Below, piece after piece: positions 41,005 through 49,592 of a stretch of 51,020 nucleotides of DNA (position 1 is the first letter of the stretch; every line of letters starts with the position of its first letter). The stretch lies in NCBI GenBank assembly GCA_013215945.1, contig JABSOM010000019.1:1-51020 (forward strand). Reading direction: 5' to 3'. The position numbers and the translations under genes are program-made. A model generated the notes under the pieces. The model ran no database searches and was not told the origin of the DNA. It worked only from the letters and a program-made list of their open reading frames with translations. This DNA is from Campylobacteraceae bacterium. Its GTDB lineage: Bacteria > Campylobacterota > Campylobacteria > Campylobacterales > Arcobacteraceae.

Positions 41005-41574
41005 TTAATTATTTTTGTTTTTTAACCTGCTAAGAGCAACAGGGGTAATACCTAAATAAGAGGCTATGACATGTTGTCTAATTCTATTTTCAAGATTAGG
41101 ATATGAAATTAAAAAAGATTCATACCTTTCTTGTGCATTATAAAGCAAAAATTCTCTTTCTCTTTTTTCTTTTTTACAAAAAGCTTTTTCGAGAATAGTA
41201 ATTAATAACTTGTGCCAACAAATTTTATTTTCAAACAACTTTTTCCACAAGTGATAATTAATAACAACTATTTCTGAATCCTCTAAAGCTTCTATTGAAA
41301 AATAAGATTCTCTATTTTCTATTAACGCACTGTATGAAACTAAAAAATCATTTTCAAGTAAAAAACTTTTCGTAAATTCTTTTCCATCTTCACTTAAATA
41401 TGTAAGCCTAAATAATCCTTTTATCACAAAAGCCAATTCAGATGATTTTTCGCCTTGCCTTAAAAAAAGCTCTCCTTTTTTTACATGTTTTATTTGAGAA
41501 ATATTTTTTAATAATTCTAACTCTTTGTTTGGAATTTCTGTAATGTAATTTAATGCTTCAAAAAAAGTATTGAT
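41005..41574 (-). CDS. Crp/Fnr-family regulator with apparent ATC start
   Basis: The frame starting at the ATC at 41574 gives a full 189-residue Crp/Fnr protein. It opens with 'INTFFEALNYITEIPNKELE', then a cyclic-nucleotide-type barrel ('HVKKGELFLRQGEKSSELAFVIKGLFRLTYLSEDGKEF'). It ends with a helix-turn-helix 'RQHVIASYLGITPVALSRLKNK'. A shorter reading from TTG 41436 lacks the first part of the barrel and would be unstable. A perfect AAGGAG (41580-41585) lies five bases before the ATC, and a stop codon precedes it; no ATG, GTG or TTG exists in the stretch needed. It is thus a rare start or a mutated ATG. It is followed by an SDR-DUF2141-VTT unit. Confidence 0.82.
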   Translation of the reverse strand: MNTFFEALNYITEIPNKELELLKNISQIKHVKKGELFLRQGEKSSELAFVIKGLFRLTYLSEDGKEFTKSFLLENDFLVSYSALIENRESYFSIEALEDSEIVVINYHLWKKLFENKICWHKLLITILEKAFCKKEKREREFLLYNAQERYESFLISYPNLENRIRQHVIASYLGITPVALSRLKNKNN

Positions 41575-41780
41575 TTTTTCTCCTTAAAAAATACGTGTCA
41601 AGTATTTTTTTATTTTGACTGATTTATAAAATAATTAAAAACAGTATAGCGAACTTACTAATTACTGCCTCCTCTCAAAATAATATACTAAGTAAAGAGA
41701 GTTTAATTGCCTAATAAATTGGAAGAAATTGACTAATCTGGATATATAATTCTCCAGTATTTAGCAAATACAATAGCACA

Positions 41781-42746
41781 TTATTTTTTACTTAAATCTT
41801 TATATGCAGCAGGTATATTTAACTTAGGATGTACCCAGCCAAATAATGCATAACCTTTAAATTCTTCCATACTTACTCTTTTCACTGTTTCTTCTAAACT
41901 AAGACCTTCTTTAATCGCTTGTGTTACTTCATCTTTAATAGTTTGTAAATAATTTATATGCCATTTAAGATCTTCTTTTTTCATAATACTTCCATGCCCA
42001 GGTATTATTTTGGCATCCTTTGGCAAAAATGCATATACTTTTTTTAAACTTCTAAGTGTTTCTACGAGATGCCCATCTAATAACCAAGGGACAGAAGGTT
42101 TAAAAGTAATAATTGGATTTCCGCTCCACAGCACTTTAGAGTCTGGCAACCAAATGAATAAATCGCCTCCCGTTTGAGCAAAGCCAAAATCTATAATTTG
42201 AACCATTTTATTTCCCAAGTCTATACTTATACTTGAATTTTCTTGTATCAAAATATCAGGCAGGGTAGGAACTATTTCTTCAATTCCTCTGTTTTCTCCA
42301 AAAGTATTAATCATAAATTTTTTATCATTTTCAAAATTTTTCGCGATATAATTTTTGGCATTTTGATGTTGTATGATTATAGTATTTTTGTTTAAATACA
42401 TGTTCCCATAAGAATGATCTCCATGAAAACTGGTATTTACTGCATATAAAACAGTTTTATTACTTGCTTTTTTTATTAGTTGCTGTACTTGTTTGTGCAA
42501 ACGTTTATTAATCATGGTTTCAATTAATAAAATACCCTTATTTCCAATAATAAAACCCCCACTCGTTGCAACTGGTAAACCTTTTTTCTCTAATTCTTTT
42601 GCATTTGTAGGATAATAAGCATAGACACCCGAAGTAATTTTTTCGGATTTTAAAATAACCTTATTCGCATCCCAAACTGGCTCTCCTGCAAGCAGTAAGG
42701 AGGAAAGAAACAAAACAATAAATATTTTTTTATTCAAATGAAACAT
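41781..42746 (-). CDS. Periplasmic MBL-fold protein with altered metal site
   Basis: A signal peptide (MFHLNKKIFIVLFLSSLLLA) leads a 321-residue metallo-beta-lactamase fold. The HxHxDH block reads 'NTSFHGDHSYG', with Ser in place of the first His. The later 'HTxGD' block reads 'AQTGGD', with Gln for His. The bridging Asp appears as Asn in 'SGNPI'. The last His survives in 'IIPGHGSIM'. So one metal site seems lost and the other kept. I place the start at ATG 42746, with AAAGGA seven bases upstream; a longer start at 42773 lacks a ribosome site. The substrate is unknown. Confidence 0.88.
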   Translation of the reverse strand: MFHLNKKIFIVLFLSSLLLAGEPVWDANKVILKSEKITSGVYAYYPTNAKELEKKGLPVATSGGFIIGNKGILLIETMINKRLHKQVQQLIKKASNKTVLYAVNTSFHGDHSYGNMYLNKNTIIIQHQNAKNYIAKNFENDKKFMINTFGENRGIEEIVPTLPDILIQENSSISIDLGNKMVQIIDFGFAQTGGDLFIWLPDSKVLWSGNPIITFKPSVPWLLDGHLVETLRSLKKVYAFLPKDAKIIPGHGSIMKKEDLKWHINYLQTIKDEVTQAIKEGLSLEETVKRVSMEEFKGYALFGWVHPKLNIPAAYKDLSKK

Positions 42747-43006
42747 AAGCATTCCTTTAATAATTTTGTACATTATAAAGATATACTATTAAAAGAATCT
42801 AAATTTAAATAATAAATATTTTTATTTTATAAATTCTAGCTAATGATTTTTCTAAGCTAAATGAATACTAAAAAGCGCAAAGAATAACCATGCACGCCCA
42901 AGTATTTGGATAAATAAGTGCTTAAGTAATAATCTATAAGTAAAGATTCATTCATTGGGGTGTAAGTTTTAATTTATATATAAGACCCATTTTTTAACCT
43001 TAGTTA

Positions 43007-43465
43007 TTAGTCAATAACTAAGGTTAAAAATATACTATAAGGATCTTCTTTATAATCTGAAAAAGGCTCACATTCTTTAAAACCAAAACCTTGATACAAT
43101 TGTAAAGCAGGGTCAAAAGCTTTCATAGTACCCGTCTCTAAACTTATTTTTTCAAAGGCTTGTATTTTTGCCATTTTTAAAATGTGCCTTAATAATTTAG
43201 AAGCAACACCTTTTCTCAAAAAATGTTGAGAGGTACGCATGGATTTAAGCTCAGCATGTTTTTCATTCAGTTTTTTTAGCGCTCCACAGCCAGCTAATTC
43301 ATCATTAATCCAAAGCGTCCAAAAAGTAATATCTGATGATTTAAGAGAAGACATATCAAGAGCATGCACACTTTCTAAGGGAGAGTGTTTCAGCATATCT
43401 TCATGATGCTCTTGTAATAGTTTTTTAAGCTCTATGCTTTCAAGATTGACTATTTTAATTTCCAT
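43007..43465 (-). CDS. GNAT-family N-acetyltransferase
   Basis: Residues 'FWTLWINDELAGCGALKKLNEKHAELKSMRTSQHFLRKGVASKLLRHILKMAKIQAFEKISLETG' hold the acetyl-CoA pyrophosphate loop (R-K-G-V-A-S) of the GNAT fold, and 'LYQGFGFKECEPF' completes it. The substrate (protein, amine or amino acid) is unknown. I use ATG 43465, with GGAG five bases upstream, rather than the ATG 18 bp further back. It has no clear partner genes. Confidence 0.92.
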   Translation of the reverse strand: MEIKIVNLESIELKKLLQEHHEDMLKHSPLESVHALDMSSLKSSDITFWTLWINDELAGCGALKKLNEKHAELKSMRTSQHFLRKGVASKLLRHILKMAKIQAFEKISLETGTMKAFDPALQLYQGFGFKECEPFSDYKEDPYSIFLTLVID

Positions 43466-43658
43466 AATTCTCCAAATATGCAATAATTTTTCTATAGGAT
43501 TAACATCTCAAATAAAAAATACACTTCGTTTTTTTTCAAGCCATTTTTAATTAAAAAAATAGTTTAGCTATTTTTATCTTAATTGCTAGCCGTTCCTTTT
43601 ATTAGAAAAATTTCCTATGCTATACTTACCATCAAAATAGTAATAACAAAGAGAATAT

Positions 43659-44288
43659 ATGAATATAGCTAAATTAAAAGATTTAGAAAAAGAGTTTTTA
43701 AATAGATATCCAAAGGGGTTTAGAGACGAAAATTGTTTTCCAAAAATAAGAAATTTCAATCCTAAAAAATTAGAAGAATTTGCAAAAGAAGCGCTCAAAA
43801 AAGAGAACTTCTCAAATCCAAATCTACTTATAGAAGGTTTTGTAAAAACAATCCAAAAATCAGTTATGGTTTCACTGTTTGATAAAATTAAATTAAAAAA
43901 TGCTATTTCTACTTTAAACTCATATGAAAAAGATATGTTGAGTATAGAAATATATGAGCTTTTATATGGCAATAAAAAAGAAGGTTTTGAAGGTTTAGTA
44001 GAGTTTTTAGCCCAATATAAGCTAGCAAAATGGACTATTATAAGCCTAACTCCTTATTGTATCAATAGACATAAGGAGTATTTCATAAAACCAACCACTA
44101 CAAAAATGGTAATCAAATATTTTGAACTAAAAGAATTAATATATACACCAAAACCCAGTTTTGAGTTCTATGAAAACTACAGTAAAACTTTGGATGAAAT
44201 GAAATCAAAGTTACATGATTCACTTACTTTTGATAATGTAGCGTTTACAAGCTTTTTAAAAGTAGCTATTGAGTTATATGAGGATTGA
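43659..44288 (+). CDS. Uncharacterised 209-residue helical protein
   Basis: I do not recognise this protein. It is soluble, predicted mostly helical and rich in Lys, Glu and Phe ('LEEFAKEALKKENFSNPNLLIEGFVKTIQKSVMVSLFDKIKLKNAI'). It has no signal peptide or metal-binding motif. A TATACT -10 box lies about 35 bp upstream. A strong terminator-like stem follows its stop. An open frame in the opposite strand covers its first half but lacks a ribosome site. Confidence 0.75.
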   Translation: MNIAKLKDLEKEFLNRYPKGFRDENCFPKIRNFNPKKLEEFAKEALKKENFSNPNLLIEGFVKTIQKSVMVSLFDKIKLKNAISTLNSYEKDMLSIEIYELLYGNKKEGFEGLVEFLAQYKLAKWTIISLTPYCINRHKEYFIKPTTTKMVIKYFELKELIYTPKPSFEFYENYSKTLDEMKSKLHDSLTFDNVAFTSFLKVAIELYED

Positions 44289-44324
44289 TATATAAGCGCT
44301 TTTAATTTTACAGCAAAAAAATAA

Positions 44325-44372
44325 GGACTCCCTCATTTCCACTCCCACAAGATAGAGGGTCTCCTCTTTTTT
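44325..44372. terminator. Hairpin between convergent genes
   Basis: Arms GGActCCCTC (44325-44334) and GAGGGtcTCC (44355-44364), with a 2-bp internal mismatch and a 20-nt loop, are followed by CTTTTTT (44366-44372). It ends the 43659 gene; the lipoprotein gene stops at 44371. Confidence 0.75.
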
Positions 44373-44730
44373 AATAATTACACTTATACGCTTTTCCTAT
44401 AGCAGTTGTATTTGTTGTTCCTAAAGAATGAAACTTATTTGTATTTTTCATATCTTGAATATATACAATATTTGCACCTAGTTTATGTGCTTCATTTCTA
44501 AGTTCATTTCGGGCACCAATAACTAAATCTTTATTAGAAGTAAAATCACCTGTAAACCAGTTTCCTTGTGAACCAACAATTTCTCCTAAATATTTACAAT
44601 TTTTCATATTGGGTTTTTCATTAACTATTTCTATAATACTAGCTTCTTGTGAAACTTGTTTTGCAGCACATCCACCTAATCCAATTATTCCTAAGCCAAA
44701 AATACTAATACCTAATACTTTTTTTATCAT
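44371..44730 (-). CDS. DUF4156 lipoprotein
   Basis: A lipobox 'GIIGLGGC' (Cys about 21) directs lipid attachment. The mature part, 'CKYLGEIVGSQGNWFTGDFTSNKDLVIGARNELRNEAHKLGANIVYIQ', matches the DUF4156 family of small bacterial lipoproteins with the G-x-x-G-x-W pattern. Their function is unknown; they sit at the inner or outer membrane. The ribosome site GGAG lies seven bases before the ATG. No operon partner exists. Confidence 0.9.
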   Translation of the reverse strand: MIKKVLGISIFGLGIIGLGGCAAKQVSQEASIIEIVNEKPNMKNCKYLGEIVGSQGNWFTGDFTSNKDLVIGARNELRNEAHKLGANIVYIQDMKNTNKFHSLGTTNTTAIGKAYKCNY

Positions 44731-45084
44731 TCAATCTCCATTTATTTCATATAAATTTATAATAAATATTTTCTATATCTACTTTTTATTATAGGATTTT
44801 TTTATGTGGAGATTAGGGGATTATTACGTATTATTAGCATTACACAGCACTTGATCATACTTTAAAATAAGTAAGTACTGTAAATCGAATAATGAAGTGT
44901 TTGCCTATTATTTAAAGTGAAGCGTCAAAAACAAAGGTATCATTCTAATTATTAAAACCTATTGTTATTTTTTATTATAAGAGGGCTCGAATTTAAAAAT
45001 AAAAATGCATTCTTTGGGGTGGAATTTTATTAATATAAATGTATTATATGCCAGTAAAATAACTCTCTAAAAGAAGGATTCTTT
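44731..45084. other. Intergenic region between divergent genes
   Basis: The 354 bases hold the promoters of the lipoprotein gene (minus) and the EamA gene (plus). A TATTATATG-like -10 box lies near 45041-45050. Only very short open frames occur, none with a ribosome site. No hairpin or known RNA was found. Confidence 0.5.
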
Positions 45085-45963
45085 ATGTCTCTTAATTTAA
45101 CCAAAATTGCCCCTTTTTTATTTGTATGGTTATGGAGTACTGGTTTTATTGGTGCGAAGTACGGTTTGCCTTATATAGAGCCTTTTTTTATGCTCTTTAT
45201 ACGCTTTTGTTTCGTTATTCTTATTTTTTTAATTTTAATTAATATTTACAAATCGAAATGGTTAAATCAAACCCAAAGTCTGCAACAAGTATTTATTGGT
45301 ACCTTAATTCATGGTGGTTATTTAGGTGGGGTGTTTTTTGCTATTAAACTGGGTGTTCCTGCTGGTATAACAGCTATCATTGTAGGACTTCAGCCAATTG
45401 TTACTAGCGGAATTGGATATTTGTTCTTAAAACAATCTTTAAATAGCAAACAAGCTATTGGTTTATTATTGGGTTTTATAGGTGTCTCTTTAGTCATACT
45501 TGAAAAAGCAAGTATTGATACTCAAAATATGGATGCCTTAGGTTTATTTGCTTGTTTTATAGCTCTTTTTTGTATCTCTTTGGGGACAGTATTACAAAAG
45601 AAACTAGCCAGCAATGTTTCTTTATTAACAGGGTCTTTTTATCAATATATTGGCGCAATTATTATAGTTGCATTAATAACATTTAGTATGGAACAACAAA
45701 TCGTTGTTTACACAAGTGAATTATTCATAGCAATGGCTTGGTTAGTCATTGGTTTATCTGTGTTTGCTGTTTTATTATTATTGTATATGATTAAAGAAGG
45801 AGAAGTAGCTAAAGTAAGCAGTTATTTTTACTTAGTACCTCCAGCAGCCGTTATTCAAAGCTGGTTGATTTTTGATGAACGCCTTGGAATATTGGCAATA
45901 ATTGGCTCTCTTCTTACTGTAGTGGGAGTTGTTTTTGTGGTTAAAAGCCAAGGTAAAAAATAG
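45085..45963 (+). CDS. EamA/DMT-family transporter
   Basis: The 292-residue membrane protein has two EamA repeats and about ten helices. 'FLFVWLWSTGFIGAKYGLPYIEPFFMLFIRF' opens the first and 'LGTVLQKKLASNVSLLTGSFYQYIGAI' the second, with 'VPPAAVIQSWLIFDERLG' near the end. The 'W-S-T-G-F-x-x-A-K' start is typical of this carrier family. The substrate is unknown. It is monocistronic, with an AAGGA ribosome site. Confidence 0.92.
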   Translation: MSLNLTKIAPFLFVWLWSTGFIGAKYGLPYIEPFFMLFIRFCFVILIFLILINIYKSKWLNQTQSLQQVFIGTLIHGGYLGGVFFAIKLGVPAGITAIIVGLQPIVTSGIGYLFLKQSLNSKQAIGLLLGFIGVSLVILEKASIDTQNMDALGLFACFIALFCISLGTVLQKKLASNVSLLTGSFYQYIGAIIIVALITFSMEQQIVVYTSELFIAMAWLVIGLSVFAVLLLLYMIKEGEVAKVSSYFYLVPPAAVIQSWLIFDERLGILAIIGSLLTVVGVVFVVKSQGKK

Positions 45964-46377
45964 AATAAACTTCTTTTAGTACATTAAGATAAACAGGCAT
46001 TATATATATAAATACAAAAAAACACTGTATAAACCTTATAAAAAAAGATGTCTAAATTAGTCGTTTTTTTCTTTAGTAAATACTGTTTTAATTTCATTAA
46101 ACGCCAAATAAATAAGTGCTTAAAAAAAATAAAAGAGGCTACGCTTTTAATTTTATTTAGTAAAAAAGCGTATTTCCTGCTTCTTAAATTTTATCTTCAA
46201 AGAAAATTCAAAATAAAAAGAAAGCTAAAGGTCCCTCCATAATAGCATGGTTAAATCAAAAAAAATGATTAATTAATGCCTAATTTTTCTACCAATATTG
46301 ATTTTAGTTATTAAAATTATTATTAATTAAGTTTTTAACGGGTAAACTCCTTTTTGATTTTAAACTTAAGGAAAAAA
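45964..46377. other. Intergenic region with a hairpin
   Basis: About 410 bases between two plus-strand genes hold no supported gene. TACGCTTTT (46140-46148) and AAAAGCGTA (46164-46172) form a perfect 9-bp stem with a 15-nt loop, possibly the terminator of the EamA gene or part of a small RNA. The short open frame at 46048 lacks a ribosome site and its basic composition looks non-coding. Confidence 0.5.
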
Positions 46378-46914
46378 ATGAATTACAAAAAGATTAATAC
46401 CAAAATACACTATTGGGCTTCTTCTATAATAATTATTCCCTTTCTAATTGTTTTAGTTAGTGGAATATTCTTACAAGTAAAAAAAGAGTTTGCATGGATA
46501 CAACCAAAAACAGTAAAAACAAAATACAGAGATTTAACGCTTAGTTTTGATCAAATTCTAAAAGCTGCAATGAGTGTAGAAGAAGTTGGTATTAAATCTT
46601 GGAAAGATATCAAACTACTAGATGTCAGACCGGGAAAGGGAATAACAAAAATTAGAGCTAAAAGTTCTTGGGAAATTCAAATTCATAATGAAACAGGAGA
46701 AGTATTAGCAGTTAATTATAGAAGATCAGATTTTTTTGAATCATTACATGATGGATCATGGTTTCATGACAATGCAAAACTAGGTATTTTTTTACCTTCC
46801 GCTATTATTATGTTGATAATGTCTTTAACCGGTTTATATTTATTCTTAAAATTATTGCCTGCTAAATTAGGACGAAAAAAGAAAAAAGAAAAGAAAGCAA
46901 AAATTACAGTTTAA
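46378..46914 (+). CDS. Single-module PepSY-TM membrane protein
   Basis: The 178-residue protein has a membrane helix (about 12-32), one PepSY-like module ('EEVGIKSWKDIKLLDVRPGKGITKIRAKSSWEIQIHNETGEVLAVN', 'FFESLHDGSWF') and a second helix (about 138-160), ending in a Lys-rich tail. It corresponds to half of the protein at 34193. The start ATG 46378 has AAGGA directly upstream. The function is likely at the inner membrane, linked with iron or redox, as in PiuB proteins. Confidence 0.88.
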   Translation: MNYKKINTKIHYWASSIIIIPFLIVLVSGIFLQVKKEFAWIQPKTVKTKYRDLTLSFDQILKAAMSVEEVGIKSWKDIKLLDVRPGKGITKIRAKSSWEIQIHNETGEVLAVNYRRSDFFESLHDGSWFHDNAKLGIFLPSAIIMLIMSLTGLYLFLKLLPAKLGRKKKKEKKAKITV

Positions 46915-46934
46915 ATAACTTAGCACAGTTAACT

Positions 46935-47000
46935 CCTTTAGAGAATATAACACTCATTTATTCAAATAAAAATGTTTAATGAAAATTCTTTCTCTAAAGG
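46935..47000. other. Long-range inverted repeat after the PepSY gene
   Basis: CCTTTAGAGAA (46935-46945) and TTCTCTAAAGG (46990-47000) are perfect 11-bp arms separated by 44 bases, with weaker inner pairing (CATTTATT with AATAAAAATG). There is no T-run, so it is a poor terminator; it could be a cruciform or paired protein sites. Confidence 0.6.
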
Positions 47001-47032
47001 TATACTTTAAATATATATTTAATCAAACTAAA

Positions 47033-47332
47033 TTACGAAATCACATAATCAAAAACAAGTATATCCTCAATCATAGGTAAAAATACTTCTTTTAAACGTT
47101 CATGTTCAGCATGTGGGAAATAGTTTTCTCTGGTTTTCTCATCTTTAAAACTCATTACAATACTATGCGTATAATTTTTATTTAAATTTTCAGGACTATT
47201 GTTTAGTCCCCACTCTACATTACTAACACCTTCTATTTTATTGGGAATACTTTCAAATATTTTTTTTAAGTCACTTAATTGCTCTAAGCTAACAAAATCT
47301 TTAAACTCTATTAATAACATATGTTTTATCAT
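47033..47332 (-). CDS. Dabb (stress-responsive A/B barrel) protein
   Basis: The 99-residue dimeric barrel: 'MIKHMLLIEFKDFVSLEQLSDLKKIFESIPNKIEGVSNVEWGLNNSPENLNKNYTHSIVMSFKDEKTRENYFPHAEHERLKEVFLPMIEDILVFDYVI' has the H-x-x-L-x-x-F start, 'H-x-x-H' near 77 and the D-Y end of the Dabb family. These relate to ABM proteins and are mostly of unknown role; some act on polyketides. Ribosome site AAGGA. Monocistronic. Confidence 0.9.
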   Translation of the reverse strand: MIKHMLLIEFKDFVSLEQLSDLKKIFESIPNKIEGVSNVEWGLNNSPENLNKNYTHSIVMSFKDEKTRENYFPHAEHERLKEVFLPMIEDILVFDYVIS

Positions 47333-47375
47333 GCTTTTCCTTCTGCTTTAAATATATTAATATTAAGTTAAAAAG

Positions 47376-49409
47376 CTAAATTTCTATACTTTTAGGTTCT
47401 CCTAAATAATAGCCTTGAGAATAAGTGATACCCAGTTTTTTTACTTTTTCTAAAACACTTTTAGAATGAACAAACTCTGCAACTGTCTCTATATTCTGTT
47501 TTTTTGCAAAAGTAATGATAAGTTCTGTTATAAGTAAAGACTGTTCACAGGTATCAATATTTTTGATAAATGAGCCATCTATTTTAATAAAATCAACGTT
47601 GAGTTTCATCAGGTATTCAAAATTCGAATATCCTGTTCCAAAGTCATCAATAGCAATTCTACACCCTACTGCTTGCATCTCTTTAATAAATAAAGACACT
47701 TCTTCAAAGTTATCTATTCCTTCACTCTCCACAATTTCAAAGATTACACGTTTTGCAATATCACGATTTTCTAATTTTTTATTAATAAAAACAATAGTTT
47801 CTTTATTCAGGATATCATCAAGTGTTAAATTTATTGAAAACTCTGCTTTTGAGTCTTTAAAATACTCAAAAGATTTTTCTATCACAATTCTTGTTAACTG
47901 GTGGTATAATTTGAGTTTCTTAGAGAGTTCTAAAAAATGGAAAGGAGAGATTATTTCTGCTTTTTCATTCTTCAAACGAATAAGGCATTCATACTTTTCA
48001 TCTAAGGGATTATTGTTGTTAATAATGGGCTGAATAAAAACGAGTATTCTATTATTTGCGATGGCATCTTTTAATATTTGTGTCCATTTTACATTATTTT
48101 GGTAGTTTATTTCAACATTATCTTCTTTTCGATATACAAAAAGTCTTTGTTGTTTGTTTTTTGCAATCTTAAGTGCTGTATTTGCATTAATTAAAACTTT
48201 GTCGATTGTTAAGGAAACGCCTGAAGTAATCGAAACAATAATATTGTTATTTTCTATAATAAAGGGCTCTTTTTCTATTTCTTCAAGAGCATAATCGCAT
48301 AAGTCCAAAAATGCCTTGTCTGAGATCTTACTTGAGCTTGTAAATATCCCAAATTCGTCAACTGGTAATTTGTATATAGTTATCTCTTTGTTTCCCTCAA
48401 ATAGTTTTTCAAGTAATTGTGCAATTAAAAAAAGAAGTCTGTCCGCTATTTTGGTCGAATAACAATGATTTATATCTGTAAATCTGTCAATATTTAACAC
48501 GGCCAGTTTTGGATAACTTTTATGTTTTAAAGTATGAACAAGCTTCATTCTATTGGGAAGTCCTGTTATAACCTCTTTGTATGCAATTTCAAGTTCTTCT
48601 TCTTTTCTGTATCTTTTAAGAACTTCATCATCTGCTCTGTTTTGCAAAACAAAGTTTAGACTTTTTAGTTCTTCTTCTTTTAGTTCTACTTCTTTTTTAT
48701 AATTAATAAAAATTCTGTTAATCGATCTTGAAAAGAAAAAAGAAAATATAAAAACACAAATTGTAAGTGTAAGTGATACCCAAAGAGTATAGTTTATATT
48801 CTCTTGCAGTAAATCTTTTTTTTGCTGTGTTTTAGCAAGTATACGTTGTTCAACAACGTCCATATATCCACCAATTGCAATTATCCAATTCCACTCTTCT
48901 ACATAATAAACAAAAGCAGTTTTTTCTTTTTGAACTGTTTCCCCAGGTTTTGTCCAAAAATAAGACAGATAACTGCCTTTAGGATTCTTCTTTCCCGTTT
49001 TTATTAAGTTTTCTGCGATACTTAGTCCATTAACATCTTTTAGATAAGAGGCATTAGAACCTTTTTTTAACACAGGATGAGAGATGACATTGCTTTTATC
49101 ATCTATAATATAGATATAACCATTATCTTGTGCAATGATATTTTCAATATAATTTAACGTACTCTTTTTCAGTAAAACTTTATTATTTTTGAAGTCTGAG
49201 TGTTTAATAAAACTCAAAACTTCTTGTATCTTACCTTTGAGTATTTGTTTTTCATTCAATATATAATTTTTTCTAATCTCTTTGCTCTCTTTCTTTAAAG
49301 CATCGTATTCATTATCAATTATAAAAGAAGTAAATATTAGTGTAGATATAAGAATCCCGATAAAGGGGATACTGAATATTAGTTTTGGGATATTTTTTTC
49401 AGTAAACAT
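47376..49409 (-). CDS. Cache-GGDEF(degenerate)-EAL phosphodiesterase
   Basis: The 677-residue protein has an N-terminal helix (about 10-30), a single Cache sensor (about 35-200, 'GYIYIIDDKSNVISHPVLKKGSN', 'YFWTKPGETVQKEKTAFVYYVEEWNWIIAIGGYMD'), a second helix (about 210-230), a coiled coil and two domains. The GGDEF motif reads PVDEF (about 350), so it is not a cyclase but may bind GTP. The EAL domain starts with E-C-L-I-R (about 475) and keeps D-D-F-G-T-G (about 588) and 'TVAEFV', so it is likely an active phosphodiesterase. The single Cache domain suits an amino-acid or carboxylate signal. Confidence 0.92.
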   Translation of the reverse strand: MFTEKNIPKLIFSIPFIGILISTLIFTSFIIDNEYDALKKESKEIRKNYILNEKQILKGKIQEVLSFIKHSDFKNNKVLLKKSTLNYIENIIAQDNGYIYIIDDKSNVISHPVLKKGSNASYLKDVNGLSIAENLIKTGKKNPKGSYLSYFWTKPGETVQKEKTAFVYYVEEWNWIIAIGGYMDVVEQRILAKTQQKKDLLQENINYTLWVSLTLTICVFIFSFFFSRSINRIFINYKKEVELKEEELKSLNFVLQNRADDEVLKRYRKEEELEIAYKEVITGLPNRMKLVHTLKHKSYPKLAVLNIDRFTDINHCYSTKIADRLLFLIAQLLEKLFEGNKEITIYKLPVDEFGIFTSSSKISDKAFLDLCDYALEEIEKEPFIIENNNIIVSITSGVSLTIDKVLINANTALKIAKNKQQRLFVYRKEDNVEINYQNNVKWTQILKDAIANNRILVFIQPIINNNNPLDEKYECLIRLKNEKAEIISPFHFLELSKKLKLYHQLTRIVIEKSFEYFKDSKAEFSINLTLDDILNKETIVFINKKLENRDIAKRVIFEIVESEGIDNFEEVSLFIKEMQAVGCRIAIDDFGTGYSNFEYLMKLNVDFIKIDGSFIKNIDTCEQSLLITELIITFAKKQNIETVAEFVHSKSVLEKVKKLGITYSQGYYLGEPKSIEI

Positions 49410-49544
49410 GTTTGTCCAATAATTTATTTATTTATTAGTTTGTTTAGTAGCATAACATATTAATAATAAATTTGTTTTCAAAATATTAAAAATTGATATT
49501 CTTTACATAAAGAAGTTTCTTTGATTAAAAAGATTGTTTAGCCT

Positions 49545-49577
49545 GAAGTAAAAGCAAACCTAGTTTGCTTTTACTTC
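49545..49577 (-). terminator. Strong hairpin after the 49593 EamA gene
   Basis: Perfect 15-bp arms (GAAGTAAAAGCAAAC 49545-49559, GTTTGCTTTTACTTC 49563-49577) with a 3-base loop. On the minus strand it follows the EamA stop codon by about 16 bases, with a weak T-run further on. A tight structural terminator is likely. Confidence 0.75.
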
Positions 49578-49592
49578 TCACACTAATAGGAA

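Noticed and set aside
43586-43972. Minus-strand open frame opposite the 43659 gene
   Set aside because: No ribosome site and a composition typical of an antisense shadow; the plus-strand gene has a promoter, start and terminator.
46048-46242. 64-residue basic open frame
   Set aside because: No ribosome site, overlaps a hairpin, and Lys/Phe composition expected from AT-rich noncoding DNA.
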